From the NCBI GenBank assembly GCA_023229685.1, contig JALNYT010000002.1, positions 744,001-808,000 of the forward strand: a stretch of 64,000 nucleotides of DNA, read 5' to 3'. Source of the stretch: Sulfuritalea sp. GTDB taxonomy: Bacteria; Pseudomonadota; Gammaproteobacteria; Burkholderiales; Rhodocyclaceae. Numbering within the stretch: position 1 is the stretch's first letter; every line of letters begins with the position of its first letter. Below are positions 7,817 through 16,281 of this stretch, piece by piece. Under the pieces are notes generated by a model, which saw only the letters and a program-made list of their open reading frames with translations, ran no database searches and was not told the origin of the DNA. The position numbers were made by a program, and so were the translations under genes.

Positions 7817-8308
7817 ATGAACCAGTCGTACCAGCACCTTCTTGACCTGCGCCGTCTGCGCGATGCGCTGGGTGACTTCGCCACCGGCGTCACCGTGGTT
7901 ACAGCACGCGGGGCCGACGGCCAGCCGGTCGGCGTCACCATCAATTCCTTTGCCTCGGTGTCGCTCGAGCCGCCGCTGGTGCTGTGGAGCCTCGGCCTGC
8001 AGTCGCCTTCGCTGGAGGCGTTCGAGTCGTGCAGCCATTATGCGGTCAACGTGCTCGCCGCCGACCAGGTCGAATTGGCGCAGCGTTTTTCGCAATCGCA
8101 GAGCGACCGCTTTGCCGGTATCGAGTCGACAGTCGGCGCTGGCGGTACGCCGCTGCTGCGCGGTTGCTGCGCCTGGTTCGAGTGCCGCAACGAGATGCGC
8201 TACCCCGGCGGCGATCACATGATTCTCGTCGGCCATGTCGAAAGCATTCGCCGCGAAGAGAAGCCGCCACTGATCTTCCACGGCGGGTGCTATCGCAGCC
8301 TCGCTTGA
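7817..8308 (+). CDS. Flavin reductase family protein
   Basis: This is a 163-residue flavin reductase-like (FMN-binding split barrel) protein. 'GDFATGVTVVTA' and 'GVTINSFASVSLEPPLVLWSL' are the conserved FMN site. Members supply reduced flavin to two-component monooxygenases or reduce flavins directly. No oxygenase partner is adjacent, so the role is open. An exact dispersed box at 8132-8142 encodes V-G-A-G at about residues 106-109, in the loop before the last strands. The gene is divergent from purT. Confidence 0.88.
   Translation: MNQSYQHLLDLRRLRDALGDFATGVTVVTARGADGQPVGVTINSFASVSLEPPLVLWSLGLQSPSLEAFESCSHYAVNVLAADQVELAQRFSQSQSDRFAGIESTVGAGGTPLLRGCCAWFECRNEMRYPGGDHMILVGHVESIRREEKPPLIFHGGCYRSLA
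8132..8142 (+). repeat. Exact dispersed box in the flavin reductase gene
   Basis: GTCGGCGCTGG preceded by ACA and followed by CGGTACGCC. It is read as V-G-A-G-G-T-P. Confidence 0.6.
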
Positions 8309-8330
8309 GTTCGCTTCAATCGCCCGCCTC

Positions 8331-9221
8331 TTGACTGCAGTTCCATCGTCCTCCCGCGCCGGCTGGATCGCAGTCGCGGCCACCATGTGCATCTGGACCG
8401 GGTTCATCCTGGTTTCCCGTGCCGGCGGCAAGGGCCTGCTGACCGGCTGGGATGTTACCGCGCTGCGCTTTGGCGTCGGCGCCCTGATCGCGGTCTTCTT
8501 CCTGCCGCGCGTGAGCCTGCCGCCGCTCAAGGTAATTGCATTGTTTTCGCTGTTCGGCGGCATCGGCTACGCGGTCACCGTGTATTCGGCCTTCCGCATG
8601 GCGCCGGCGGCCCACGCCGCGGTGCTGATGCCGGGCGCGCTGCCCTTTTCGACCGCGGTGATCGCCTGGCTGTGGCTCCGGCAGGCACCCTCGCGGGCGC
8701 AGCGCATTGCACTGGGGCTGGTCTTCGCCGGCATCGTGCTGACTGCCGCCGATACGCTTTGGCACGGTGCACAGATCACCGGCATGCAGGTGGTCGGCGA
8801 CGCCTTGTTCCTCTGCGGCTCATGTTCATGGGCGACCTTCACCCTGCTGCTGCGCCGTTACCCGATGCAGCCGCTGGCCGCGACGGTGACCACCACGCTG
8901 GGCAGCGCGGTGGTCTATCTGCCGCTGTGGTGGCTGTTCCTGCCGAGCACCATGGCTCAGGCGCCGGTCACGGAAATTCTCATGCAGGCGGTGTATCAGG
9001 GCGTGCTGGTGGTGTTTGTCGCGATGCTGTTGTATGCGTTGGCGGTGCGCCATCTCGGGGCGCAAACCGTCGCCCTGCTGATGGCGGTGGTACCCGGCCT
9101 TTCGGCCCTGGCGGCGGTGCCGGTGCTCGGCGAGCCGCTGTCAATGCTGGCGCTGGCCGGCCTGGCGGCGGTGACGGCAGGGGCGCTGCTCGGGGCGCGC
9201 CAGGGCCCCAGGGTCAGCTAA
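8331..9221 (+). CDS. EamA/DMT family transporter
   Basis: This is a 296-residue, ten-helix drug/metabolite transporter made of two EamA repeats (about residues 8-140 and 150-290). The start is taken as TTG 8331, because the next in-frame ATG (8385) would cut into the first helix. 'AALRFGVGALIA'-type and 'GIVLTAADTLW' segments are typical. These proteins export amino acids or small metabolites, and the substrate is unknown here. It lies 22 bases after the flavin reductase and may share its transcript. Confidence 0.85.
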   Translation: MTAVPSSSRAGWIAVAATMCIWTGFILVSRAGGKGLLTGWDVTALRFGVGALIAVFFLPRVSLPPLKVIALFSLFGGIGYAVTVYSAFRMAPAAHAAVLMPGALPFSTAVIAWLWLRQAPSRAQRIALGLVFAGIVLTAADTLWHGAQITGMQVVGDALFLCGSCSWATFTLLLRRYPMQPLAATVTTTLGSAVVYLPLWWLFLPSTMAQAPVTEILMQAVYQGVLVVFVAMLLYALAVRHLGAQTVALLMAVVPGLSALAAVPVLGEPLSMLALAGLAAVTAGALLGARQGPRVS

Positions 9222-9238
9222 AGGGCCGCGGGCCTGCG

Positions 9239-9445
9239 TCAGTGCAGGCGGTGGGCCTGCGGGTTCCAGGAAAACAGTGAGCGCACGCTTCTGGCGACCA
9301 GTGCGAGGCCGGAGACGAGAGTGGCAGCGAGCAACTCGCCGTACGCGCTCAGGCGGGCAGAGATCAACCCGTTGATGCGCTGCATTTCTTCGGCACGCAT
9401 TTGCCGGGCCTGCTGTTCTATCTTGGTAATGTCGATGGGGAGCAT
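9239..9445 (-). CDS. Small conserved-looking protein, function unknown
   Basis: This is a 68-residue protein. ATG 9445 is chosen over the longer reading because AGGAAGGAAA sits at a good ribosome-binding distance before it. An N-terminal amphipathic, charged stretch (IEQQARQMRAEEMQRINGL) is followed by a hydrophobic segment (about residues 30-50), and the protein ends 'LFSWNPQ' plus a basic tail. It resembles small single-helix membrane proteins often found in Rhodocyclales, but I do not recognise a family. It is divergent from the LysR gene, which may regulate it. Confidence 0.55.
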   Translation of the reverse strand: MLPIDITKIEQQARQMRAEEMQRINGLISARLSAYGELLAATLVSGLALVARSVRSLFSWNPQAHRLH

Positions 9446-9566
9446 GATGATTTCCTTCCTTATGTTGCGGCGCAACACCGCATGACCTCACTGTAATTAC
9501 ATTTAGATCAGCATACAATCACGTTAAATGGAACAACATTGATGAATATTCGTCCATAATACTTGG

Positions 9567-10478
9567 ATGGATCGCGCCGCCGAAATGACTGCTTTTGTCC
9601 GTGCCGTGGAAACCGGGGGCTTCTCTGCCGCCGCACGGGATATGGGCCTGACGCCGTCAGCCCTGTCCAAACTGGTGACGCGCCTCGAGGACCGGCTCGG
9701 CGCCCGGCTGCTGCAGCGGACTACCCGCCGGCTGCTGCTGACGGCCGAAGGCGAGGCCTTCTACGCCAGAGCCCGCCCGATTCTGACCGCCATGGACGAG
9801 GCCGAGGCCGAGGTCACCCAAGCCTCCGCCAGTCCGCGCGGCCTGCTGCGCCTGCACTGCGGATCGGCCTTCGGCATGCACCCGTTGGCGCCGGCCATCC
9901 CGCGCTTCCAGGCGCTTCATCCCGAAGTCGAACTGGATATCACCATCAGCGATCTTCCGCCGGGCGCGATGGAGGAAGGTATCGACCTGGCGATCCGCAT
10001 CGGCCCCCTCGACGAGTCGTCGTTGGTGGCGCGGCGCATCTGCAACCTCGAACGGGTGATCTGCGCCGCGCCGGCTTACCTGGCGCGGTACGGCACGCCG
10101 CGCACGCCGGATGACCTGCAGCAGCACAACTGTTTGTGGATGACCAGTCTGCCGGCCCTGCGCCGCTGGCCCTTCGATACCGACGACGGCATCCGCGTCG
10201 TGCAGGTCGGTGGCAATGTCGCTGCCAACACGGCCGAGACCGTGCTGCAGTTGGCGGTGGCCGGTGTCGGCATCACGCGCCTGACCGACGTCATCGTCGG
10301 CGACGCGATTCGTCGCGGCGAACTGGTGGCGATCCTGACCGACTGGCATCACGTCGAGCCGGTGCCGCTCTATGCCACCTATCCGAGCGGCCGCAACCTG
10401 TCGCCCAAGGTGCGCGCCATGGTGGATTTTCTGGTCGCCGAGTTCGGCCCCACTCCGTGGCGGCAGGGACGCGGCTGA
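9567..10478 (+). CDS. LysR family transcriptional regulator
   Basis: This is a 303-residue protein. The N-terminal winged helix-turn-helix (about residues 5-63) includes 'GGFSAAARDMGLTPSALSKLVTRLE'-type sequence, classic LysR. It is followed by a periplasmic-binding-like effector domain with 'DLAIRIGPL' and 'RRICNLERVICAAPAYL', typical of the AaeR/DhcR-like subgroup. The ligand is unknown. The 121-base gap to the divergent small gene is AT-rich (9480-9566) and contains candidate -10 hexamers TACAAT 9514-9519 and CATAAT 9555-9560. LysR proteins usually control the divergent gene and themselves. Confidence 0.9.
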   Translation: MDRAAEMTAFVRAVETGGFSAAARDMGLTPSALSKLVTRLEDRLGARLLQRTTRRLLLTAEGEAFYARARPILTAMDEAEAEVTQASASPRGLLRLHCGSAFGMHPLAPAIPRFQALHPEVELDITISDLPPGAMEEGIDLAIRIGPLDESSLVARRICNLERVICAAPAYLARYGTPRTPDDLQQHNCLWMTSLPALRRWPFDTDDGIRVVQVGGNVAANTAETVLQLAVAGVGITRLTDVIVGDAIRRGELVAILTDWHHVEPVPLYATYPSGRNLSPKVRAMVDFLVAEFGPTPWRQGRG

Positions 10479-10598
10479 GTACATCGGCGCGCCCGGCTCG
10501 TTTGCGTGTCTTTACGGCGGGCGTCGCGGCCACGGAATTGATCCCCGCAGGGTTATGATTCCTGTTGCATGGCGCTGGCGCCATGCACGGAGGTCAAG

Positions 10599-13500
10599 AT
10601 GAACATGACATTTTCCCGTTTCAGGAAGCCCGCGCTGATAGTTGTGGGCATCTTCATCGCCATACTGGCCTTCGTCTGGTTGGCGCTGCCGGGGATCGTC
10701 CAGTCGCAGGCTGAAAAGTTCATCGCCGAAAAGACCGGCCACCGCTTGAGCCTGGCCCGGCCCGAGATCAATCCGCTGGCATGGAGCGTGCGGCTGCGCG
10801 ACCTGCGCCTCACCGATCCGGCCGGCGCGCAACTGCTTGGCTTCAGCGAACTGTTCATCGATCTGTCGGCGGCAAGCCTGACGCAGCGCGCGTTGGTGTT
10901 CGACGAGATCCGCCTCGACGGCCTGAATGGCGCCCTGATCCAGCGCAAGGAAGGCGGCCTCAACTGGAGCCCGCTGCTCGATGCGCTGCAAGGCAAGGAG
11001 CCGCAGCCCGAGCCCAAAGGCTTGCCGCGCCTCGACATCCGGCACTTGCGTGTCAGCGGCGCGCAAGTGCAGTTGAGCGATCAGCGCGTGACGCCGGCCT
11101 TCGTCACCAGCATCGAGCCGCTCGACCTGGATCTCACCGATGTATCGACGCTACCCGATGACGCCGGCAAGTTCAAACTGACCGCGAAGACCCGGTTCGG
11201 CGCGCAACTGGCCTGGGCCGGCAACGTCACGCTGAATCCGATTGCGAGCACCGGCCGCATCGACGTCGGCCAAATCGATCTGGAGCGTCTGGCGCCGTTG
11301 CTGCAGGACAGGCTGCCAATTGCGCCACCTGCCGGCATCGCCGCTTTCGGTGCCGATTACCGCCTGACCCAGGCCGGCGGCACACTGGGCCTCAGCCTCG
11401 AAAAAATCAGCCTGGCGGCTTCCGCGCTGCGGCTGCAGAAAGCGGCGGGCGCGACGCAGCCGCAACTGGTCGTCGACCGTCTCGAGATCAAGGACGGACG
11501 CTTCGATGCGGGGACCCGGCAACTCACGCTCGGTGCCATCGGGTTGCAGGGAAATCGCATCGAGGCGGTGGTCGGAAACAAGCCACCGGCGCCGCTGTTG
11601 ACGCTCGATGACATCGTCTTGACCGATGCCAGGGTTGATCTCGGGCAGCGCAATGCAACACTGGCGGCAATGACAATCAAGGGCGGCGGCATCAGCGTTC
11701 GCCGCGACGCGCAGGGCAGGCTCGACCTGCTCGGCGTGCTCGACAGCATCGGCGACAAGTCCGTGCCGAAAGCCGCGGCTAGCGCCGAGCCCACTGCGCC
11801 GCCGTGGCGCTTTCGCATCGAGCATGTCGCCCTCAGCGGCCTCGGCCTTGTCGCGCGCGACGAGACGGTGTCGCCGGCGGTGGAACTCGCGCTCGACAAC
11901 ATCGCGGTCGCGGTCGACGGCGTCAGCGAAAACTTCAAGGCGGCACTGCCGCTCAAGGCCAGCCTGGACGTGCGCAGCGGCGGCCGGCTGGAAGTCGTCG
12001 GCAAGGTCACGCCGGCCGATGCCACAGCCGACCTGAACGTGAAGCTGGCGAATCTCGCGCTCAAGCCCGCGCAGCCCTATGTGTCGAAAATCGCCGCGCT
12101 GGATCTTGTCGGCGGCCAGGTTACGGCGGCGGGGCGCGTGGTCCGCAATGCGAAAAGCAGCGGCTATCGCGGCAGCGTCACGGTGCGCGACCTGCGCCTC
12201 AACGAAGCCGGCACGAAGGAAGTGTTCCTCGCCTGGAAGTCGCTCGCCAGCGACGATCTCGCGCTGAGCCCGACCCGGCTCGAGATGGCCCTGCTGTCGC
12301 TCGACGGGCTCGATACCAAGCTGATCATCGACAAGGACAAGTCGACCAATCTCAAGCGCGTAATGCGCAATAAAGACGCCGCCGCACCGCCGGCGCCGAC
12401 TCCTGCTGGGCCCCCTGCCGCGCAAGCCGCGGCACCCGTTGTTACCGGCCCGCGCAGCGGAAGCCCCGGTACGCAGAGCGAGACGGCCCCGGCCAGGCCG
12501 GAAGCGCCGGGCTTCCTGGTCAATATCGACCGCCTGCGCTTCCGCAGCGGCGCGATGTTCTTTGCCGACAACTCGCTGGTCCTGCCCTTCGGCACTCGCA
12601 TCCACAATCTGCGCGGATCGATCGTCGGGCTGTCGTCGAGGCCCGGTGCACCCGGTCAGGTGGAACTCGACGGCGAGGTCGACGAGTTCGGCCTGGCGCG
12701 CGCCGTGGGCCAGGTGGATTTCTTCAAGCCCACCGAGTTCATGGACCTCAAGGTGGTGTTCCGCAATGTCGAGATGACGCATCTGACGCCCTACTCGGCC
12801 ACCTTCGCCGGCCGCAAGATCAATTCCGGCAAGCTGTCGCTCGAGCTCGAATACAAGATCAAGCAGCGCCAGCTGCAGGGTGAAAACCGCATCATCATCG
12901 ATCGCCTCGAACTCGGCGAGCGGGTCGAGAGTCCGACGGCGAAGGATCTGCCGCTGGACCTGGCGATCGCCATCCTCAGCGATTCGGACGGCCGCATCGA
13001 CCTCGGCCTGCCGATTGCCGGCAGCCTCGACGACCCGCAGTTCAGCTATGGCGCGATCGTCTGGAAGGCCATCACCAACGTGCTGACCAGGATCGTCACC
13101 GCGCCTTTCCGCGCCCTGGGTGCGCTGTTCGGCGGCGGAGGTGAAAAGATCGACGACATCGCCTTCGAAGCCGGCGCGACCAGCCTGACTCCGCCCGAAC
13201 GCGAGAAGCTGGTGCGCCTCGCCACCGTGCTGAACAAGCGGCCGGGGCTGGCGCTCACCGTGTCCGGGACCTGGGCCGAAGTCGATCGCGTCTCACTGCA
13301 GGATCTGCAATTGCGCCGCGTGGTGGCCGACAAGAGCGGCCAGCCGATGGGAGCGAAAGGCGATCCGGGTCCGCTGTCGACCCGTGCGCCGAAGGTGCAG
13401 GCCGCGCTGGAAAGCCTGTTCGCCGACAGCTTCGGCAGCGCCGAGCTGGCGACGCTCAAGGAGGGCTTCCGTAGCGCCAACCCGGGCCAGCTGGAGGAAA

Positions 13501-13811
13501 GCATGACCGGCAAGATGATGTCGCGCCTCTCCGGCCTCATGCGCGAGAAGCGCAGCCTCAGCGAAGCCGAAGTCGGCCGGCTCAAGGGCGCGGATTTTTA
13601 CGCCGTGCTGTTCGAGCGGCTGCGCGCGAAAGAGGTCGTGAAAGACGATGCATTGCAGGCGTTGGCCGTGCGCCGTGCCGAGTACGCGCTGGAGAATCTG
13701 AAGGCGGCTGGCGCGCCCGAGGCCCGCATCCGTCAGGGCGCGGCGGCAAAGAGCGCGACCGAGGGCCGCGAGATTTTGCTCAAGCTCGAACTCGGCAAGG
13801 CGGGCGGCTGA
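10599..13811 (+). CDS. DUF748 / AsmA-like envelope protein
   Basis: This is a 1070-residue protein. ATG 10599 is chosen because GGAGG (10589-10593) precedes it at the right distance. One transmembrane helix at about residues 11-32 anchors a very long periplasmic beta-rich part like AsmA/YhjG (DUF748), a class linked to outer-membrane lipid transport and assembly. A Pro/Ala-rich linker at about 590-640 contains a near copy of the dispersed box (12390-12400, read P-A-P-T-P). Near residues 850-890 'IAFEAGATSLTPPEREKL' resembles the OmpA-type peptidoglycan-binding domain. It stands alone with no obvious operon partner. Confidence 0.82.
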   Translation: MNMTFSRFRKPALIVVGIFIAILAFVWLALPGIVQSQAEKFIAEKTGHRLSLARPEINPLAWSVRLRDLRLTDPAGAQLLGFSELFIDLSAASLTQRALVFDEIRLDGLNGALIQRKEGGLNWSPLLDALQGKEPQPEPKGLPRLDIRHLRVSGAQVQLSDQRVTPAFVTSIEPLDLDLTDVSTLPDDAGKFKLTAKTRFGAQLAWAGNVTLNPIASTGRIDVGQIDLERLAPLLQDRLPIAPPAGIAAFGADYRLTQAGGTLGLSLEKISLAASALRLQKAAGATQPQLVVDRLEIKDGRFDAGTRQLTLGAIGLQGNRIEAVVGNKPPAPLLTLDDIVLTDARVDLGQRNATLAAMTIKGGGISVRRDAQGRLDLLGVLDSIGDKSVPKAAASAEPTAPPWRFRIEHVALSGLGLVARDETVSPAVELALDNIAVAVDGVSENFKAALPLKASLDVRSGGRLEVVGKVTPADATADLNVKLANLALKPAQPYVSKIAALDLVGGQVTAAGRVVRNAKSSGYRGSVTVRDLRLNEAGTKEVFLAWKSLASDDLALSPTRLEMALLSLDGLDTKLIIDKDKSTNLKRVMRNKDAAAPPAPTPAGPPAAQAAAPVVTGPRSGSPGTQSETAPARPEAPGFLVNIDRLRFRSGAMFFADNSLVLPFGTRIHNLRGSIVGLSSRPGAPGQVELDGEVDEFGLARAVGQVDFFKPTEFMDLKVVFRNVEMTHLTPYSATFAGRKINSGKLSLELEYKIKQRQLQGENRIIIDRLELGERVESPTAKDLPLDLAIAILSDSDGRIDLGLPIAGSLDDPQFSYGAIVWKAITNVLTRIVTAPFRALGALFGGGGEKIDDIAFEAGATSLTPPEREKLVRLATVLNKRPGLALTVSGTWAEVDRVSLQDLQLRRVVADKSGQPMGAKGDPGPLSTRAPKVQAALESLFADSFGSAELATLKEGFRSANPGQLEESMTGKMMSRLSGLMREKRSLSEAEVGRLKGADFYAVLFERLRAKEVVKDDALQALAVRRAEYALENLKAAGAPEARIRQGAAAKSATEGREILLKLELGKAGG
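12390..12400 (-). repeat. Dispersed box, one mismatch, in the DUF748 gene
   Basis: CCGGCGCCGAC on the plus strand, with T on its 3' side as in every copy. It falls in the low-complexity Pro/Ala linker. Confidence 0.4.
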
Positions 13812-14058
13812 TTCCGGAAGATTCAATCGGAGCAACCCGAATTTGCCCTGATGAGCAGTGCCAAAAGGAGCGTTGCAGTTCGACCTGGAGCGCGCGGGCC
13901 GGTTCAGGCCCAAGCGTCTGCAATGCAGCGATAAGTGGGCATTCCCCAAACCAAGTGTGACGGCCATCACTACTTAGCGAATGACAAGAACCCAAGCAGC
14001 CAATTAGCTAACTCGATGAGCAACCGATCCGCTTGGTATTCCCATCAGGAGGTATGCT

Positions 14059-14088
14059 ATGGGCAAATCTAGCAACATAGGAGACTGA
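14059..14088 (+). CDS. Possible 9-residue leader peptide
   Basis: ATG 14059 follows a perfect AGGAGG (14047-14052) by six bases and reads MGKSSNIGD before a TGA, which ends one base before the ATG of the next gene. The next gene has its own TAGGAG inside this micro-frame. Translational coupling is plausible. There is no family evidence. Confidence 0.3.
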   Translation: MGKSSNIGD

Positions 14089-14089
14089 T

Positions 14090-14890
14090 ATGCCTAGCTT
14101 TATCCGTGATGTCATGGTGCGGAATGTAGTCATAAACGATGAAGCAATTCAGGAACTGAATGCTATTGTTTCGCAGCGTGTTGCAGGACTCAACGCGAGT
14201 ACTGCGGACACCGAGCGACAGTTAAGACAATCGTATGTCGTCAGATTCGATAATCGCGGGTATAGAACATTCTCGGCTGAGGAAGCTTGGGGCTACTACA
14301 AGACTGCGGCGACCGTAGAACGGGTCATTTTTGAAGCTGTAAGCCGTACGGGGCTTCAAACGAACGACATGATCGGAGAGAAAATAGAAGTCAGGCTTGA
14401 CTCTGTTGGTGAGGCCACTTCTCACATTATTGTTGGCGGAGACTCAAAGGATTGGGTGGAGACTACGTTCACTGCACTTGAAGCAGTGCTTGCTCGACGC
14501 AGACACCTTGCAACTGCTGTAGTCCGAACACAATGGATGGCACTGGTTTTACAACTTGTTGGAGTCGTTGCCGGGGTTCTTCTATGCTTGTGGCTTGCAA
14601 CCCTGTCAGCACCTTATCTGACCGGGATCGAGTATCCCCGAGCCTTGGCTTTCGCTTTCTGGTTCTTGGTCTACAGCAACCTTTGGGCCTTTATTCAACA
14701 ACGGGCGCTCGCTGGAATTGGAACTCTGTTCCCCAATGTTCGCTTTAGTCGAGAAAGTGAGCACTGGACACAAAAGTGGTTGCGCAGAGGTCTTGAGGGC
14801 ATGGGAATAGCTCTTTTCCTGTGGGCTCTTGGTTGGCTAACAAAGTGGGCGACAGCGGTGATAGCTCCGTTCGTGACCACGAGCATGTAA
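14090..14890 (+). CDS. Membrane protein of unknown function, low GC, probably acquired
   Basis: I do not recognise this 266-residue protein. The N-terminal half (about 1-140) is soluble and mixed alpha/beta, with tyrosine- and charge-rich sequence ('AEEAWGYYKTAATVERVIFEAV'-like). The C-terminal half has three or four hydrophobic helices at about 147-170, 183-205 and 240-262. Base composition is close to 50 % GC against about 65 % around it, and codon use is visibly less biased. It sits alone between two lower-GC gaps (278 and 191 bases). Start 14090 has TAGGAG eight bases upstream. The composition points to horizontal transfer. Confidence 0.7.
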   Translation: MPSFIRDVMVRNVVINDEAIQELNAIVSQRVAGLNASTADTERQLRQSYVVRFDNRGYRTFSAEEAWGYYKTAATVERVIFEAVSRTGLQTNDMIGEKIEVRLDSVGEATSHIIVGGDSKDWVETTFTALEAVLARRRHLATAVVRTQWMALVLQLVGVVAGVLLCLWLATLSAPYLTGIEYPRALAFAFWFLVYSNLWAFIQQRALAGIGTLFPNVRFSRESEHWTQKWLRRGLEGMGIALFLWALGWLTKWATAVIAPFVTTSM

Positions 14891-15081
14891 GACGAAGCTA
14901 TGAGGACAAGTCTGCTTACAGTCTGAAGCGGCCCTCTGAGTGCGATGCTCGACCGGCAGGTCACGGCTGACTTGGGCCTGATGAGCTTTGTACCCATCTC
15001 GATTTTCGTCGCGTCAGGTCGTACTCGCTTCATTTCAAATGACGTGACGCGCACCCGGCTTGCCCTGTAGCATCCCGTCCC

Positions 15082-16272
15082 ATGGCTACCCTGACTCTGC
15101 ATCCCGGCAAGGAAAAATCCGTCCGGCGGCGGCACCCCTGGCTGTTCTCCGGCGCGGTCGCGCAACTCGATGGCCGCGCCCGACCGGGCGACACGGTCGA
15201 TGTCGTCTCCAGCGACGGCCGGCCCCTGGCCAGCGCGGCGTGGAGCCCCGCCTCGCAGATTCGCGCCCGGATCTGGAGCTTCGATGTCGACGAGAGCATC
15301 GATCACGCCTTCTTCAAGCGCCGCATCGCGGCGGCCGTGGCGCGCCGCGCGGCCCTGCCGGAACTGGCCGGGCAGCAGGGGCTGCGCCTGATTCATGCCG
15401 AATCCGACGGCCTGCCCGGCGTTATCGCGGATCGCTATGGTGACACCGTGGTGGTGCAACTGACCACGGTTGGCGCCGACAAGTGGCGTGCCGCCATCGC
15501 CGACTCCTTGTTCAAGGCCACCGGTTGCGCGCGCATCTACGAGCGCTCGGACGTCGAGGTGCGCAGCCTCGAGGGTCTCCAAGCCGTGACCGGCTGGCTC
15601 CACGGCACTGCTGCCGCGGAGGAACTGGTGATCGAGGAAAACGGCGTGAACATGACGGTCGACATCGTCGGCGGCCACAAGACCGGTTTCTACCTCGACC
15701 AGCGCGACAATCGCCGGCGCGTGGCCGAACTCGCGCGCGACCGCCGCGTGCTCAACTGCTTCTGCTACACGGCGGGGTTTTCGTTGCAGGCGCTGGCCGG
15801 CGGCGCGCGCGAGGTGGTGTCGATGGACAGCTCCGGCCCGGCGCTGGCGACGGCGCGACGCAACCTTGCACTGAATCCGCAGCTCGACGCCACCCGCGCG
15901 ATCTGGCTCGAGGCCGACGTCTTCACCGAGTTGCGCAACATGCGCGGCGCCGGCGACAGCTACGACCTGATCGTGCTCGATCCGCCGAAGTTCGCCCACA
16001 CCGCGGCGCATGCCGAGCGCGCCGGGCGGGCCTACAAGGAAATCAACCTGAGCGCCTTGCGCCTGCTGGCGCCGGGCGGCCTGCTGATGACCTATTCGTG
16101 TTCCGGCGGCGTCAATGCCGAACTGTTCCAGAAGATCGTCGCCGGCGCGGCGCTCGACGCCGGTCGCACCGCGCGCATCGTGCAGCGCCTGCAGGGCGCC
16201 GCCGATCATCCGGTCGATCTCGCGTTTCCCGAGGGCGACTACCTGAAGGGTCTGCTGCTGCAGGTCGATTGA
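15082..16272 (+). CDS. rlmI: 23S rRNA (cytosine-C5) methyltransferase, RlmI-like
   Basis: This is a 396-residue SAM-dependent methyltransferase. The N-terminal PUA domain (about 1-75, 'HPGKEKSVRRRHPWLFSGAV') is followed by the EEHEE linker domain and a Rossmann methylase with 'GHKTGFYLDQRDNR', 'NCFCYTAGFS', 'VLDPPKF' and the catalytic-cysteine motif 'YSCSGG'. In E. coli RlmI makes m5C1962 in 23S rRNA, and the layout matches. It converges on the zinc operon, with nine bases between stop codons. Identification to subfamily is strong. Confidence 0.92.
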   Translation: MATLTLHPGKEKSVRRRHPWLFSGAVAQLDGRARPGDTVDVVSSDGRPLASAAWSPASQIRARIWSFDVDESIDHAFFKRRIAAAVARRAALPELAGQQGLRLIHAESDGLPGVIADRYGDTVVVQLTTVGADKWRAAIADSLFKATGCARIYERSDVEVRSLEGLQAVTGWLHGTAAAEELVIEENGVNMTVDIVGGHKTGFYLDQRDNRRRVAELARDRRVLNCFCYTAGFSLQALAGGAREVVSMDSSGPALATARRNLALNPQLDATRAIWLEADVFTELRNMRGAGDSYDLIVLDPPKFAHTAAHAERAGRAYKEINLSALRLLAPGGLLMTYSCSGGVNAELFQKIVAGAALDAGRTARIVQRLQGAADHPVDLAFPEGDYLKGLLLQVD

Positions 16273-16281
16273 GGCCGCGGA

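Larger units (their letters stand above)
13847..14986. other. Candidate inserted segment bounded by a 10-base direct repeat
   Basis: CCTGATGAGC occurs at 13847-13856 and again at 14977-14986, on either side of the low-GC gene and its gaps. Chance sharing of a 10-mer between the two gaps is roughly one in twenty, so this is suggestive only. The gaps themselves hold no recognisable gene, tRNA or integrase site. Confidence 0.3.

Noticed and set aside
13812..14089. Integron attC site or tRNA-associated attachment site beside the low-GC gene
   Set aside because: No GTTRRRY/RYYYAAC pair in hairpin arrangement, no integrase gene and no tRNA end.
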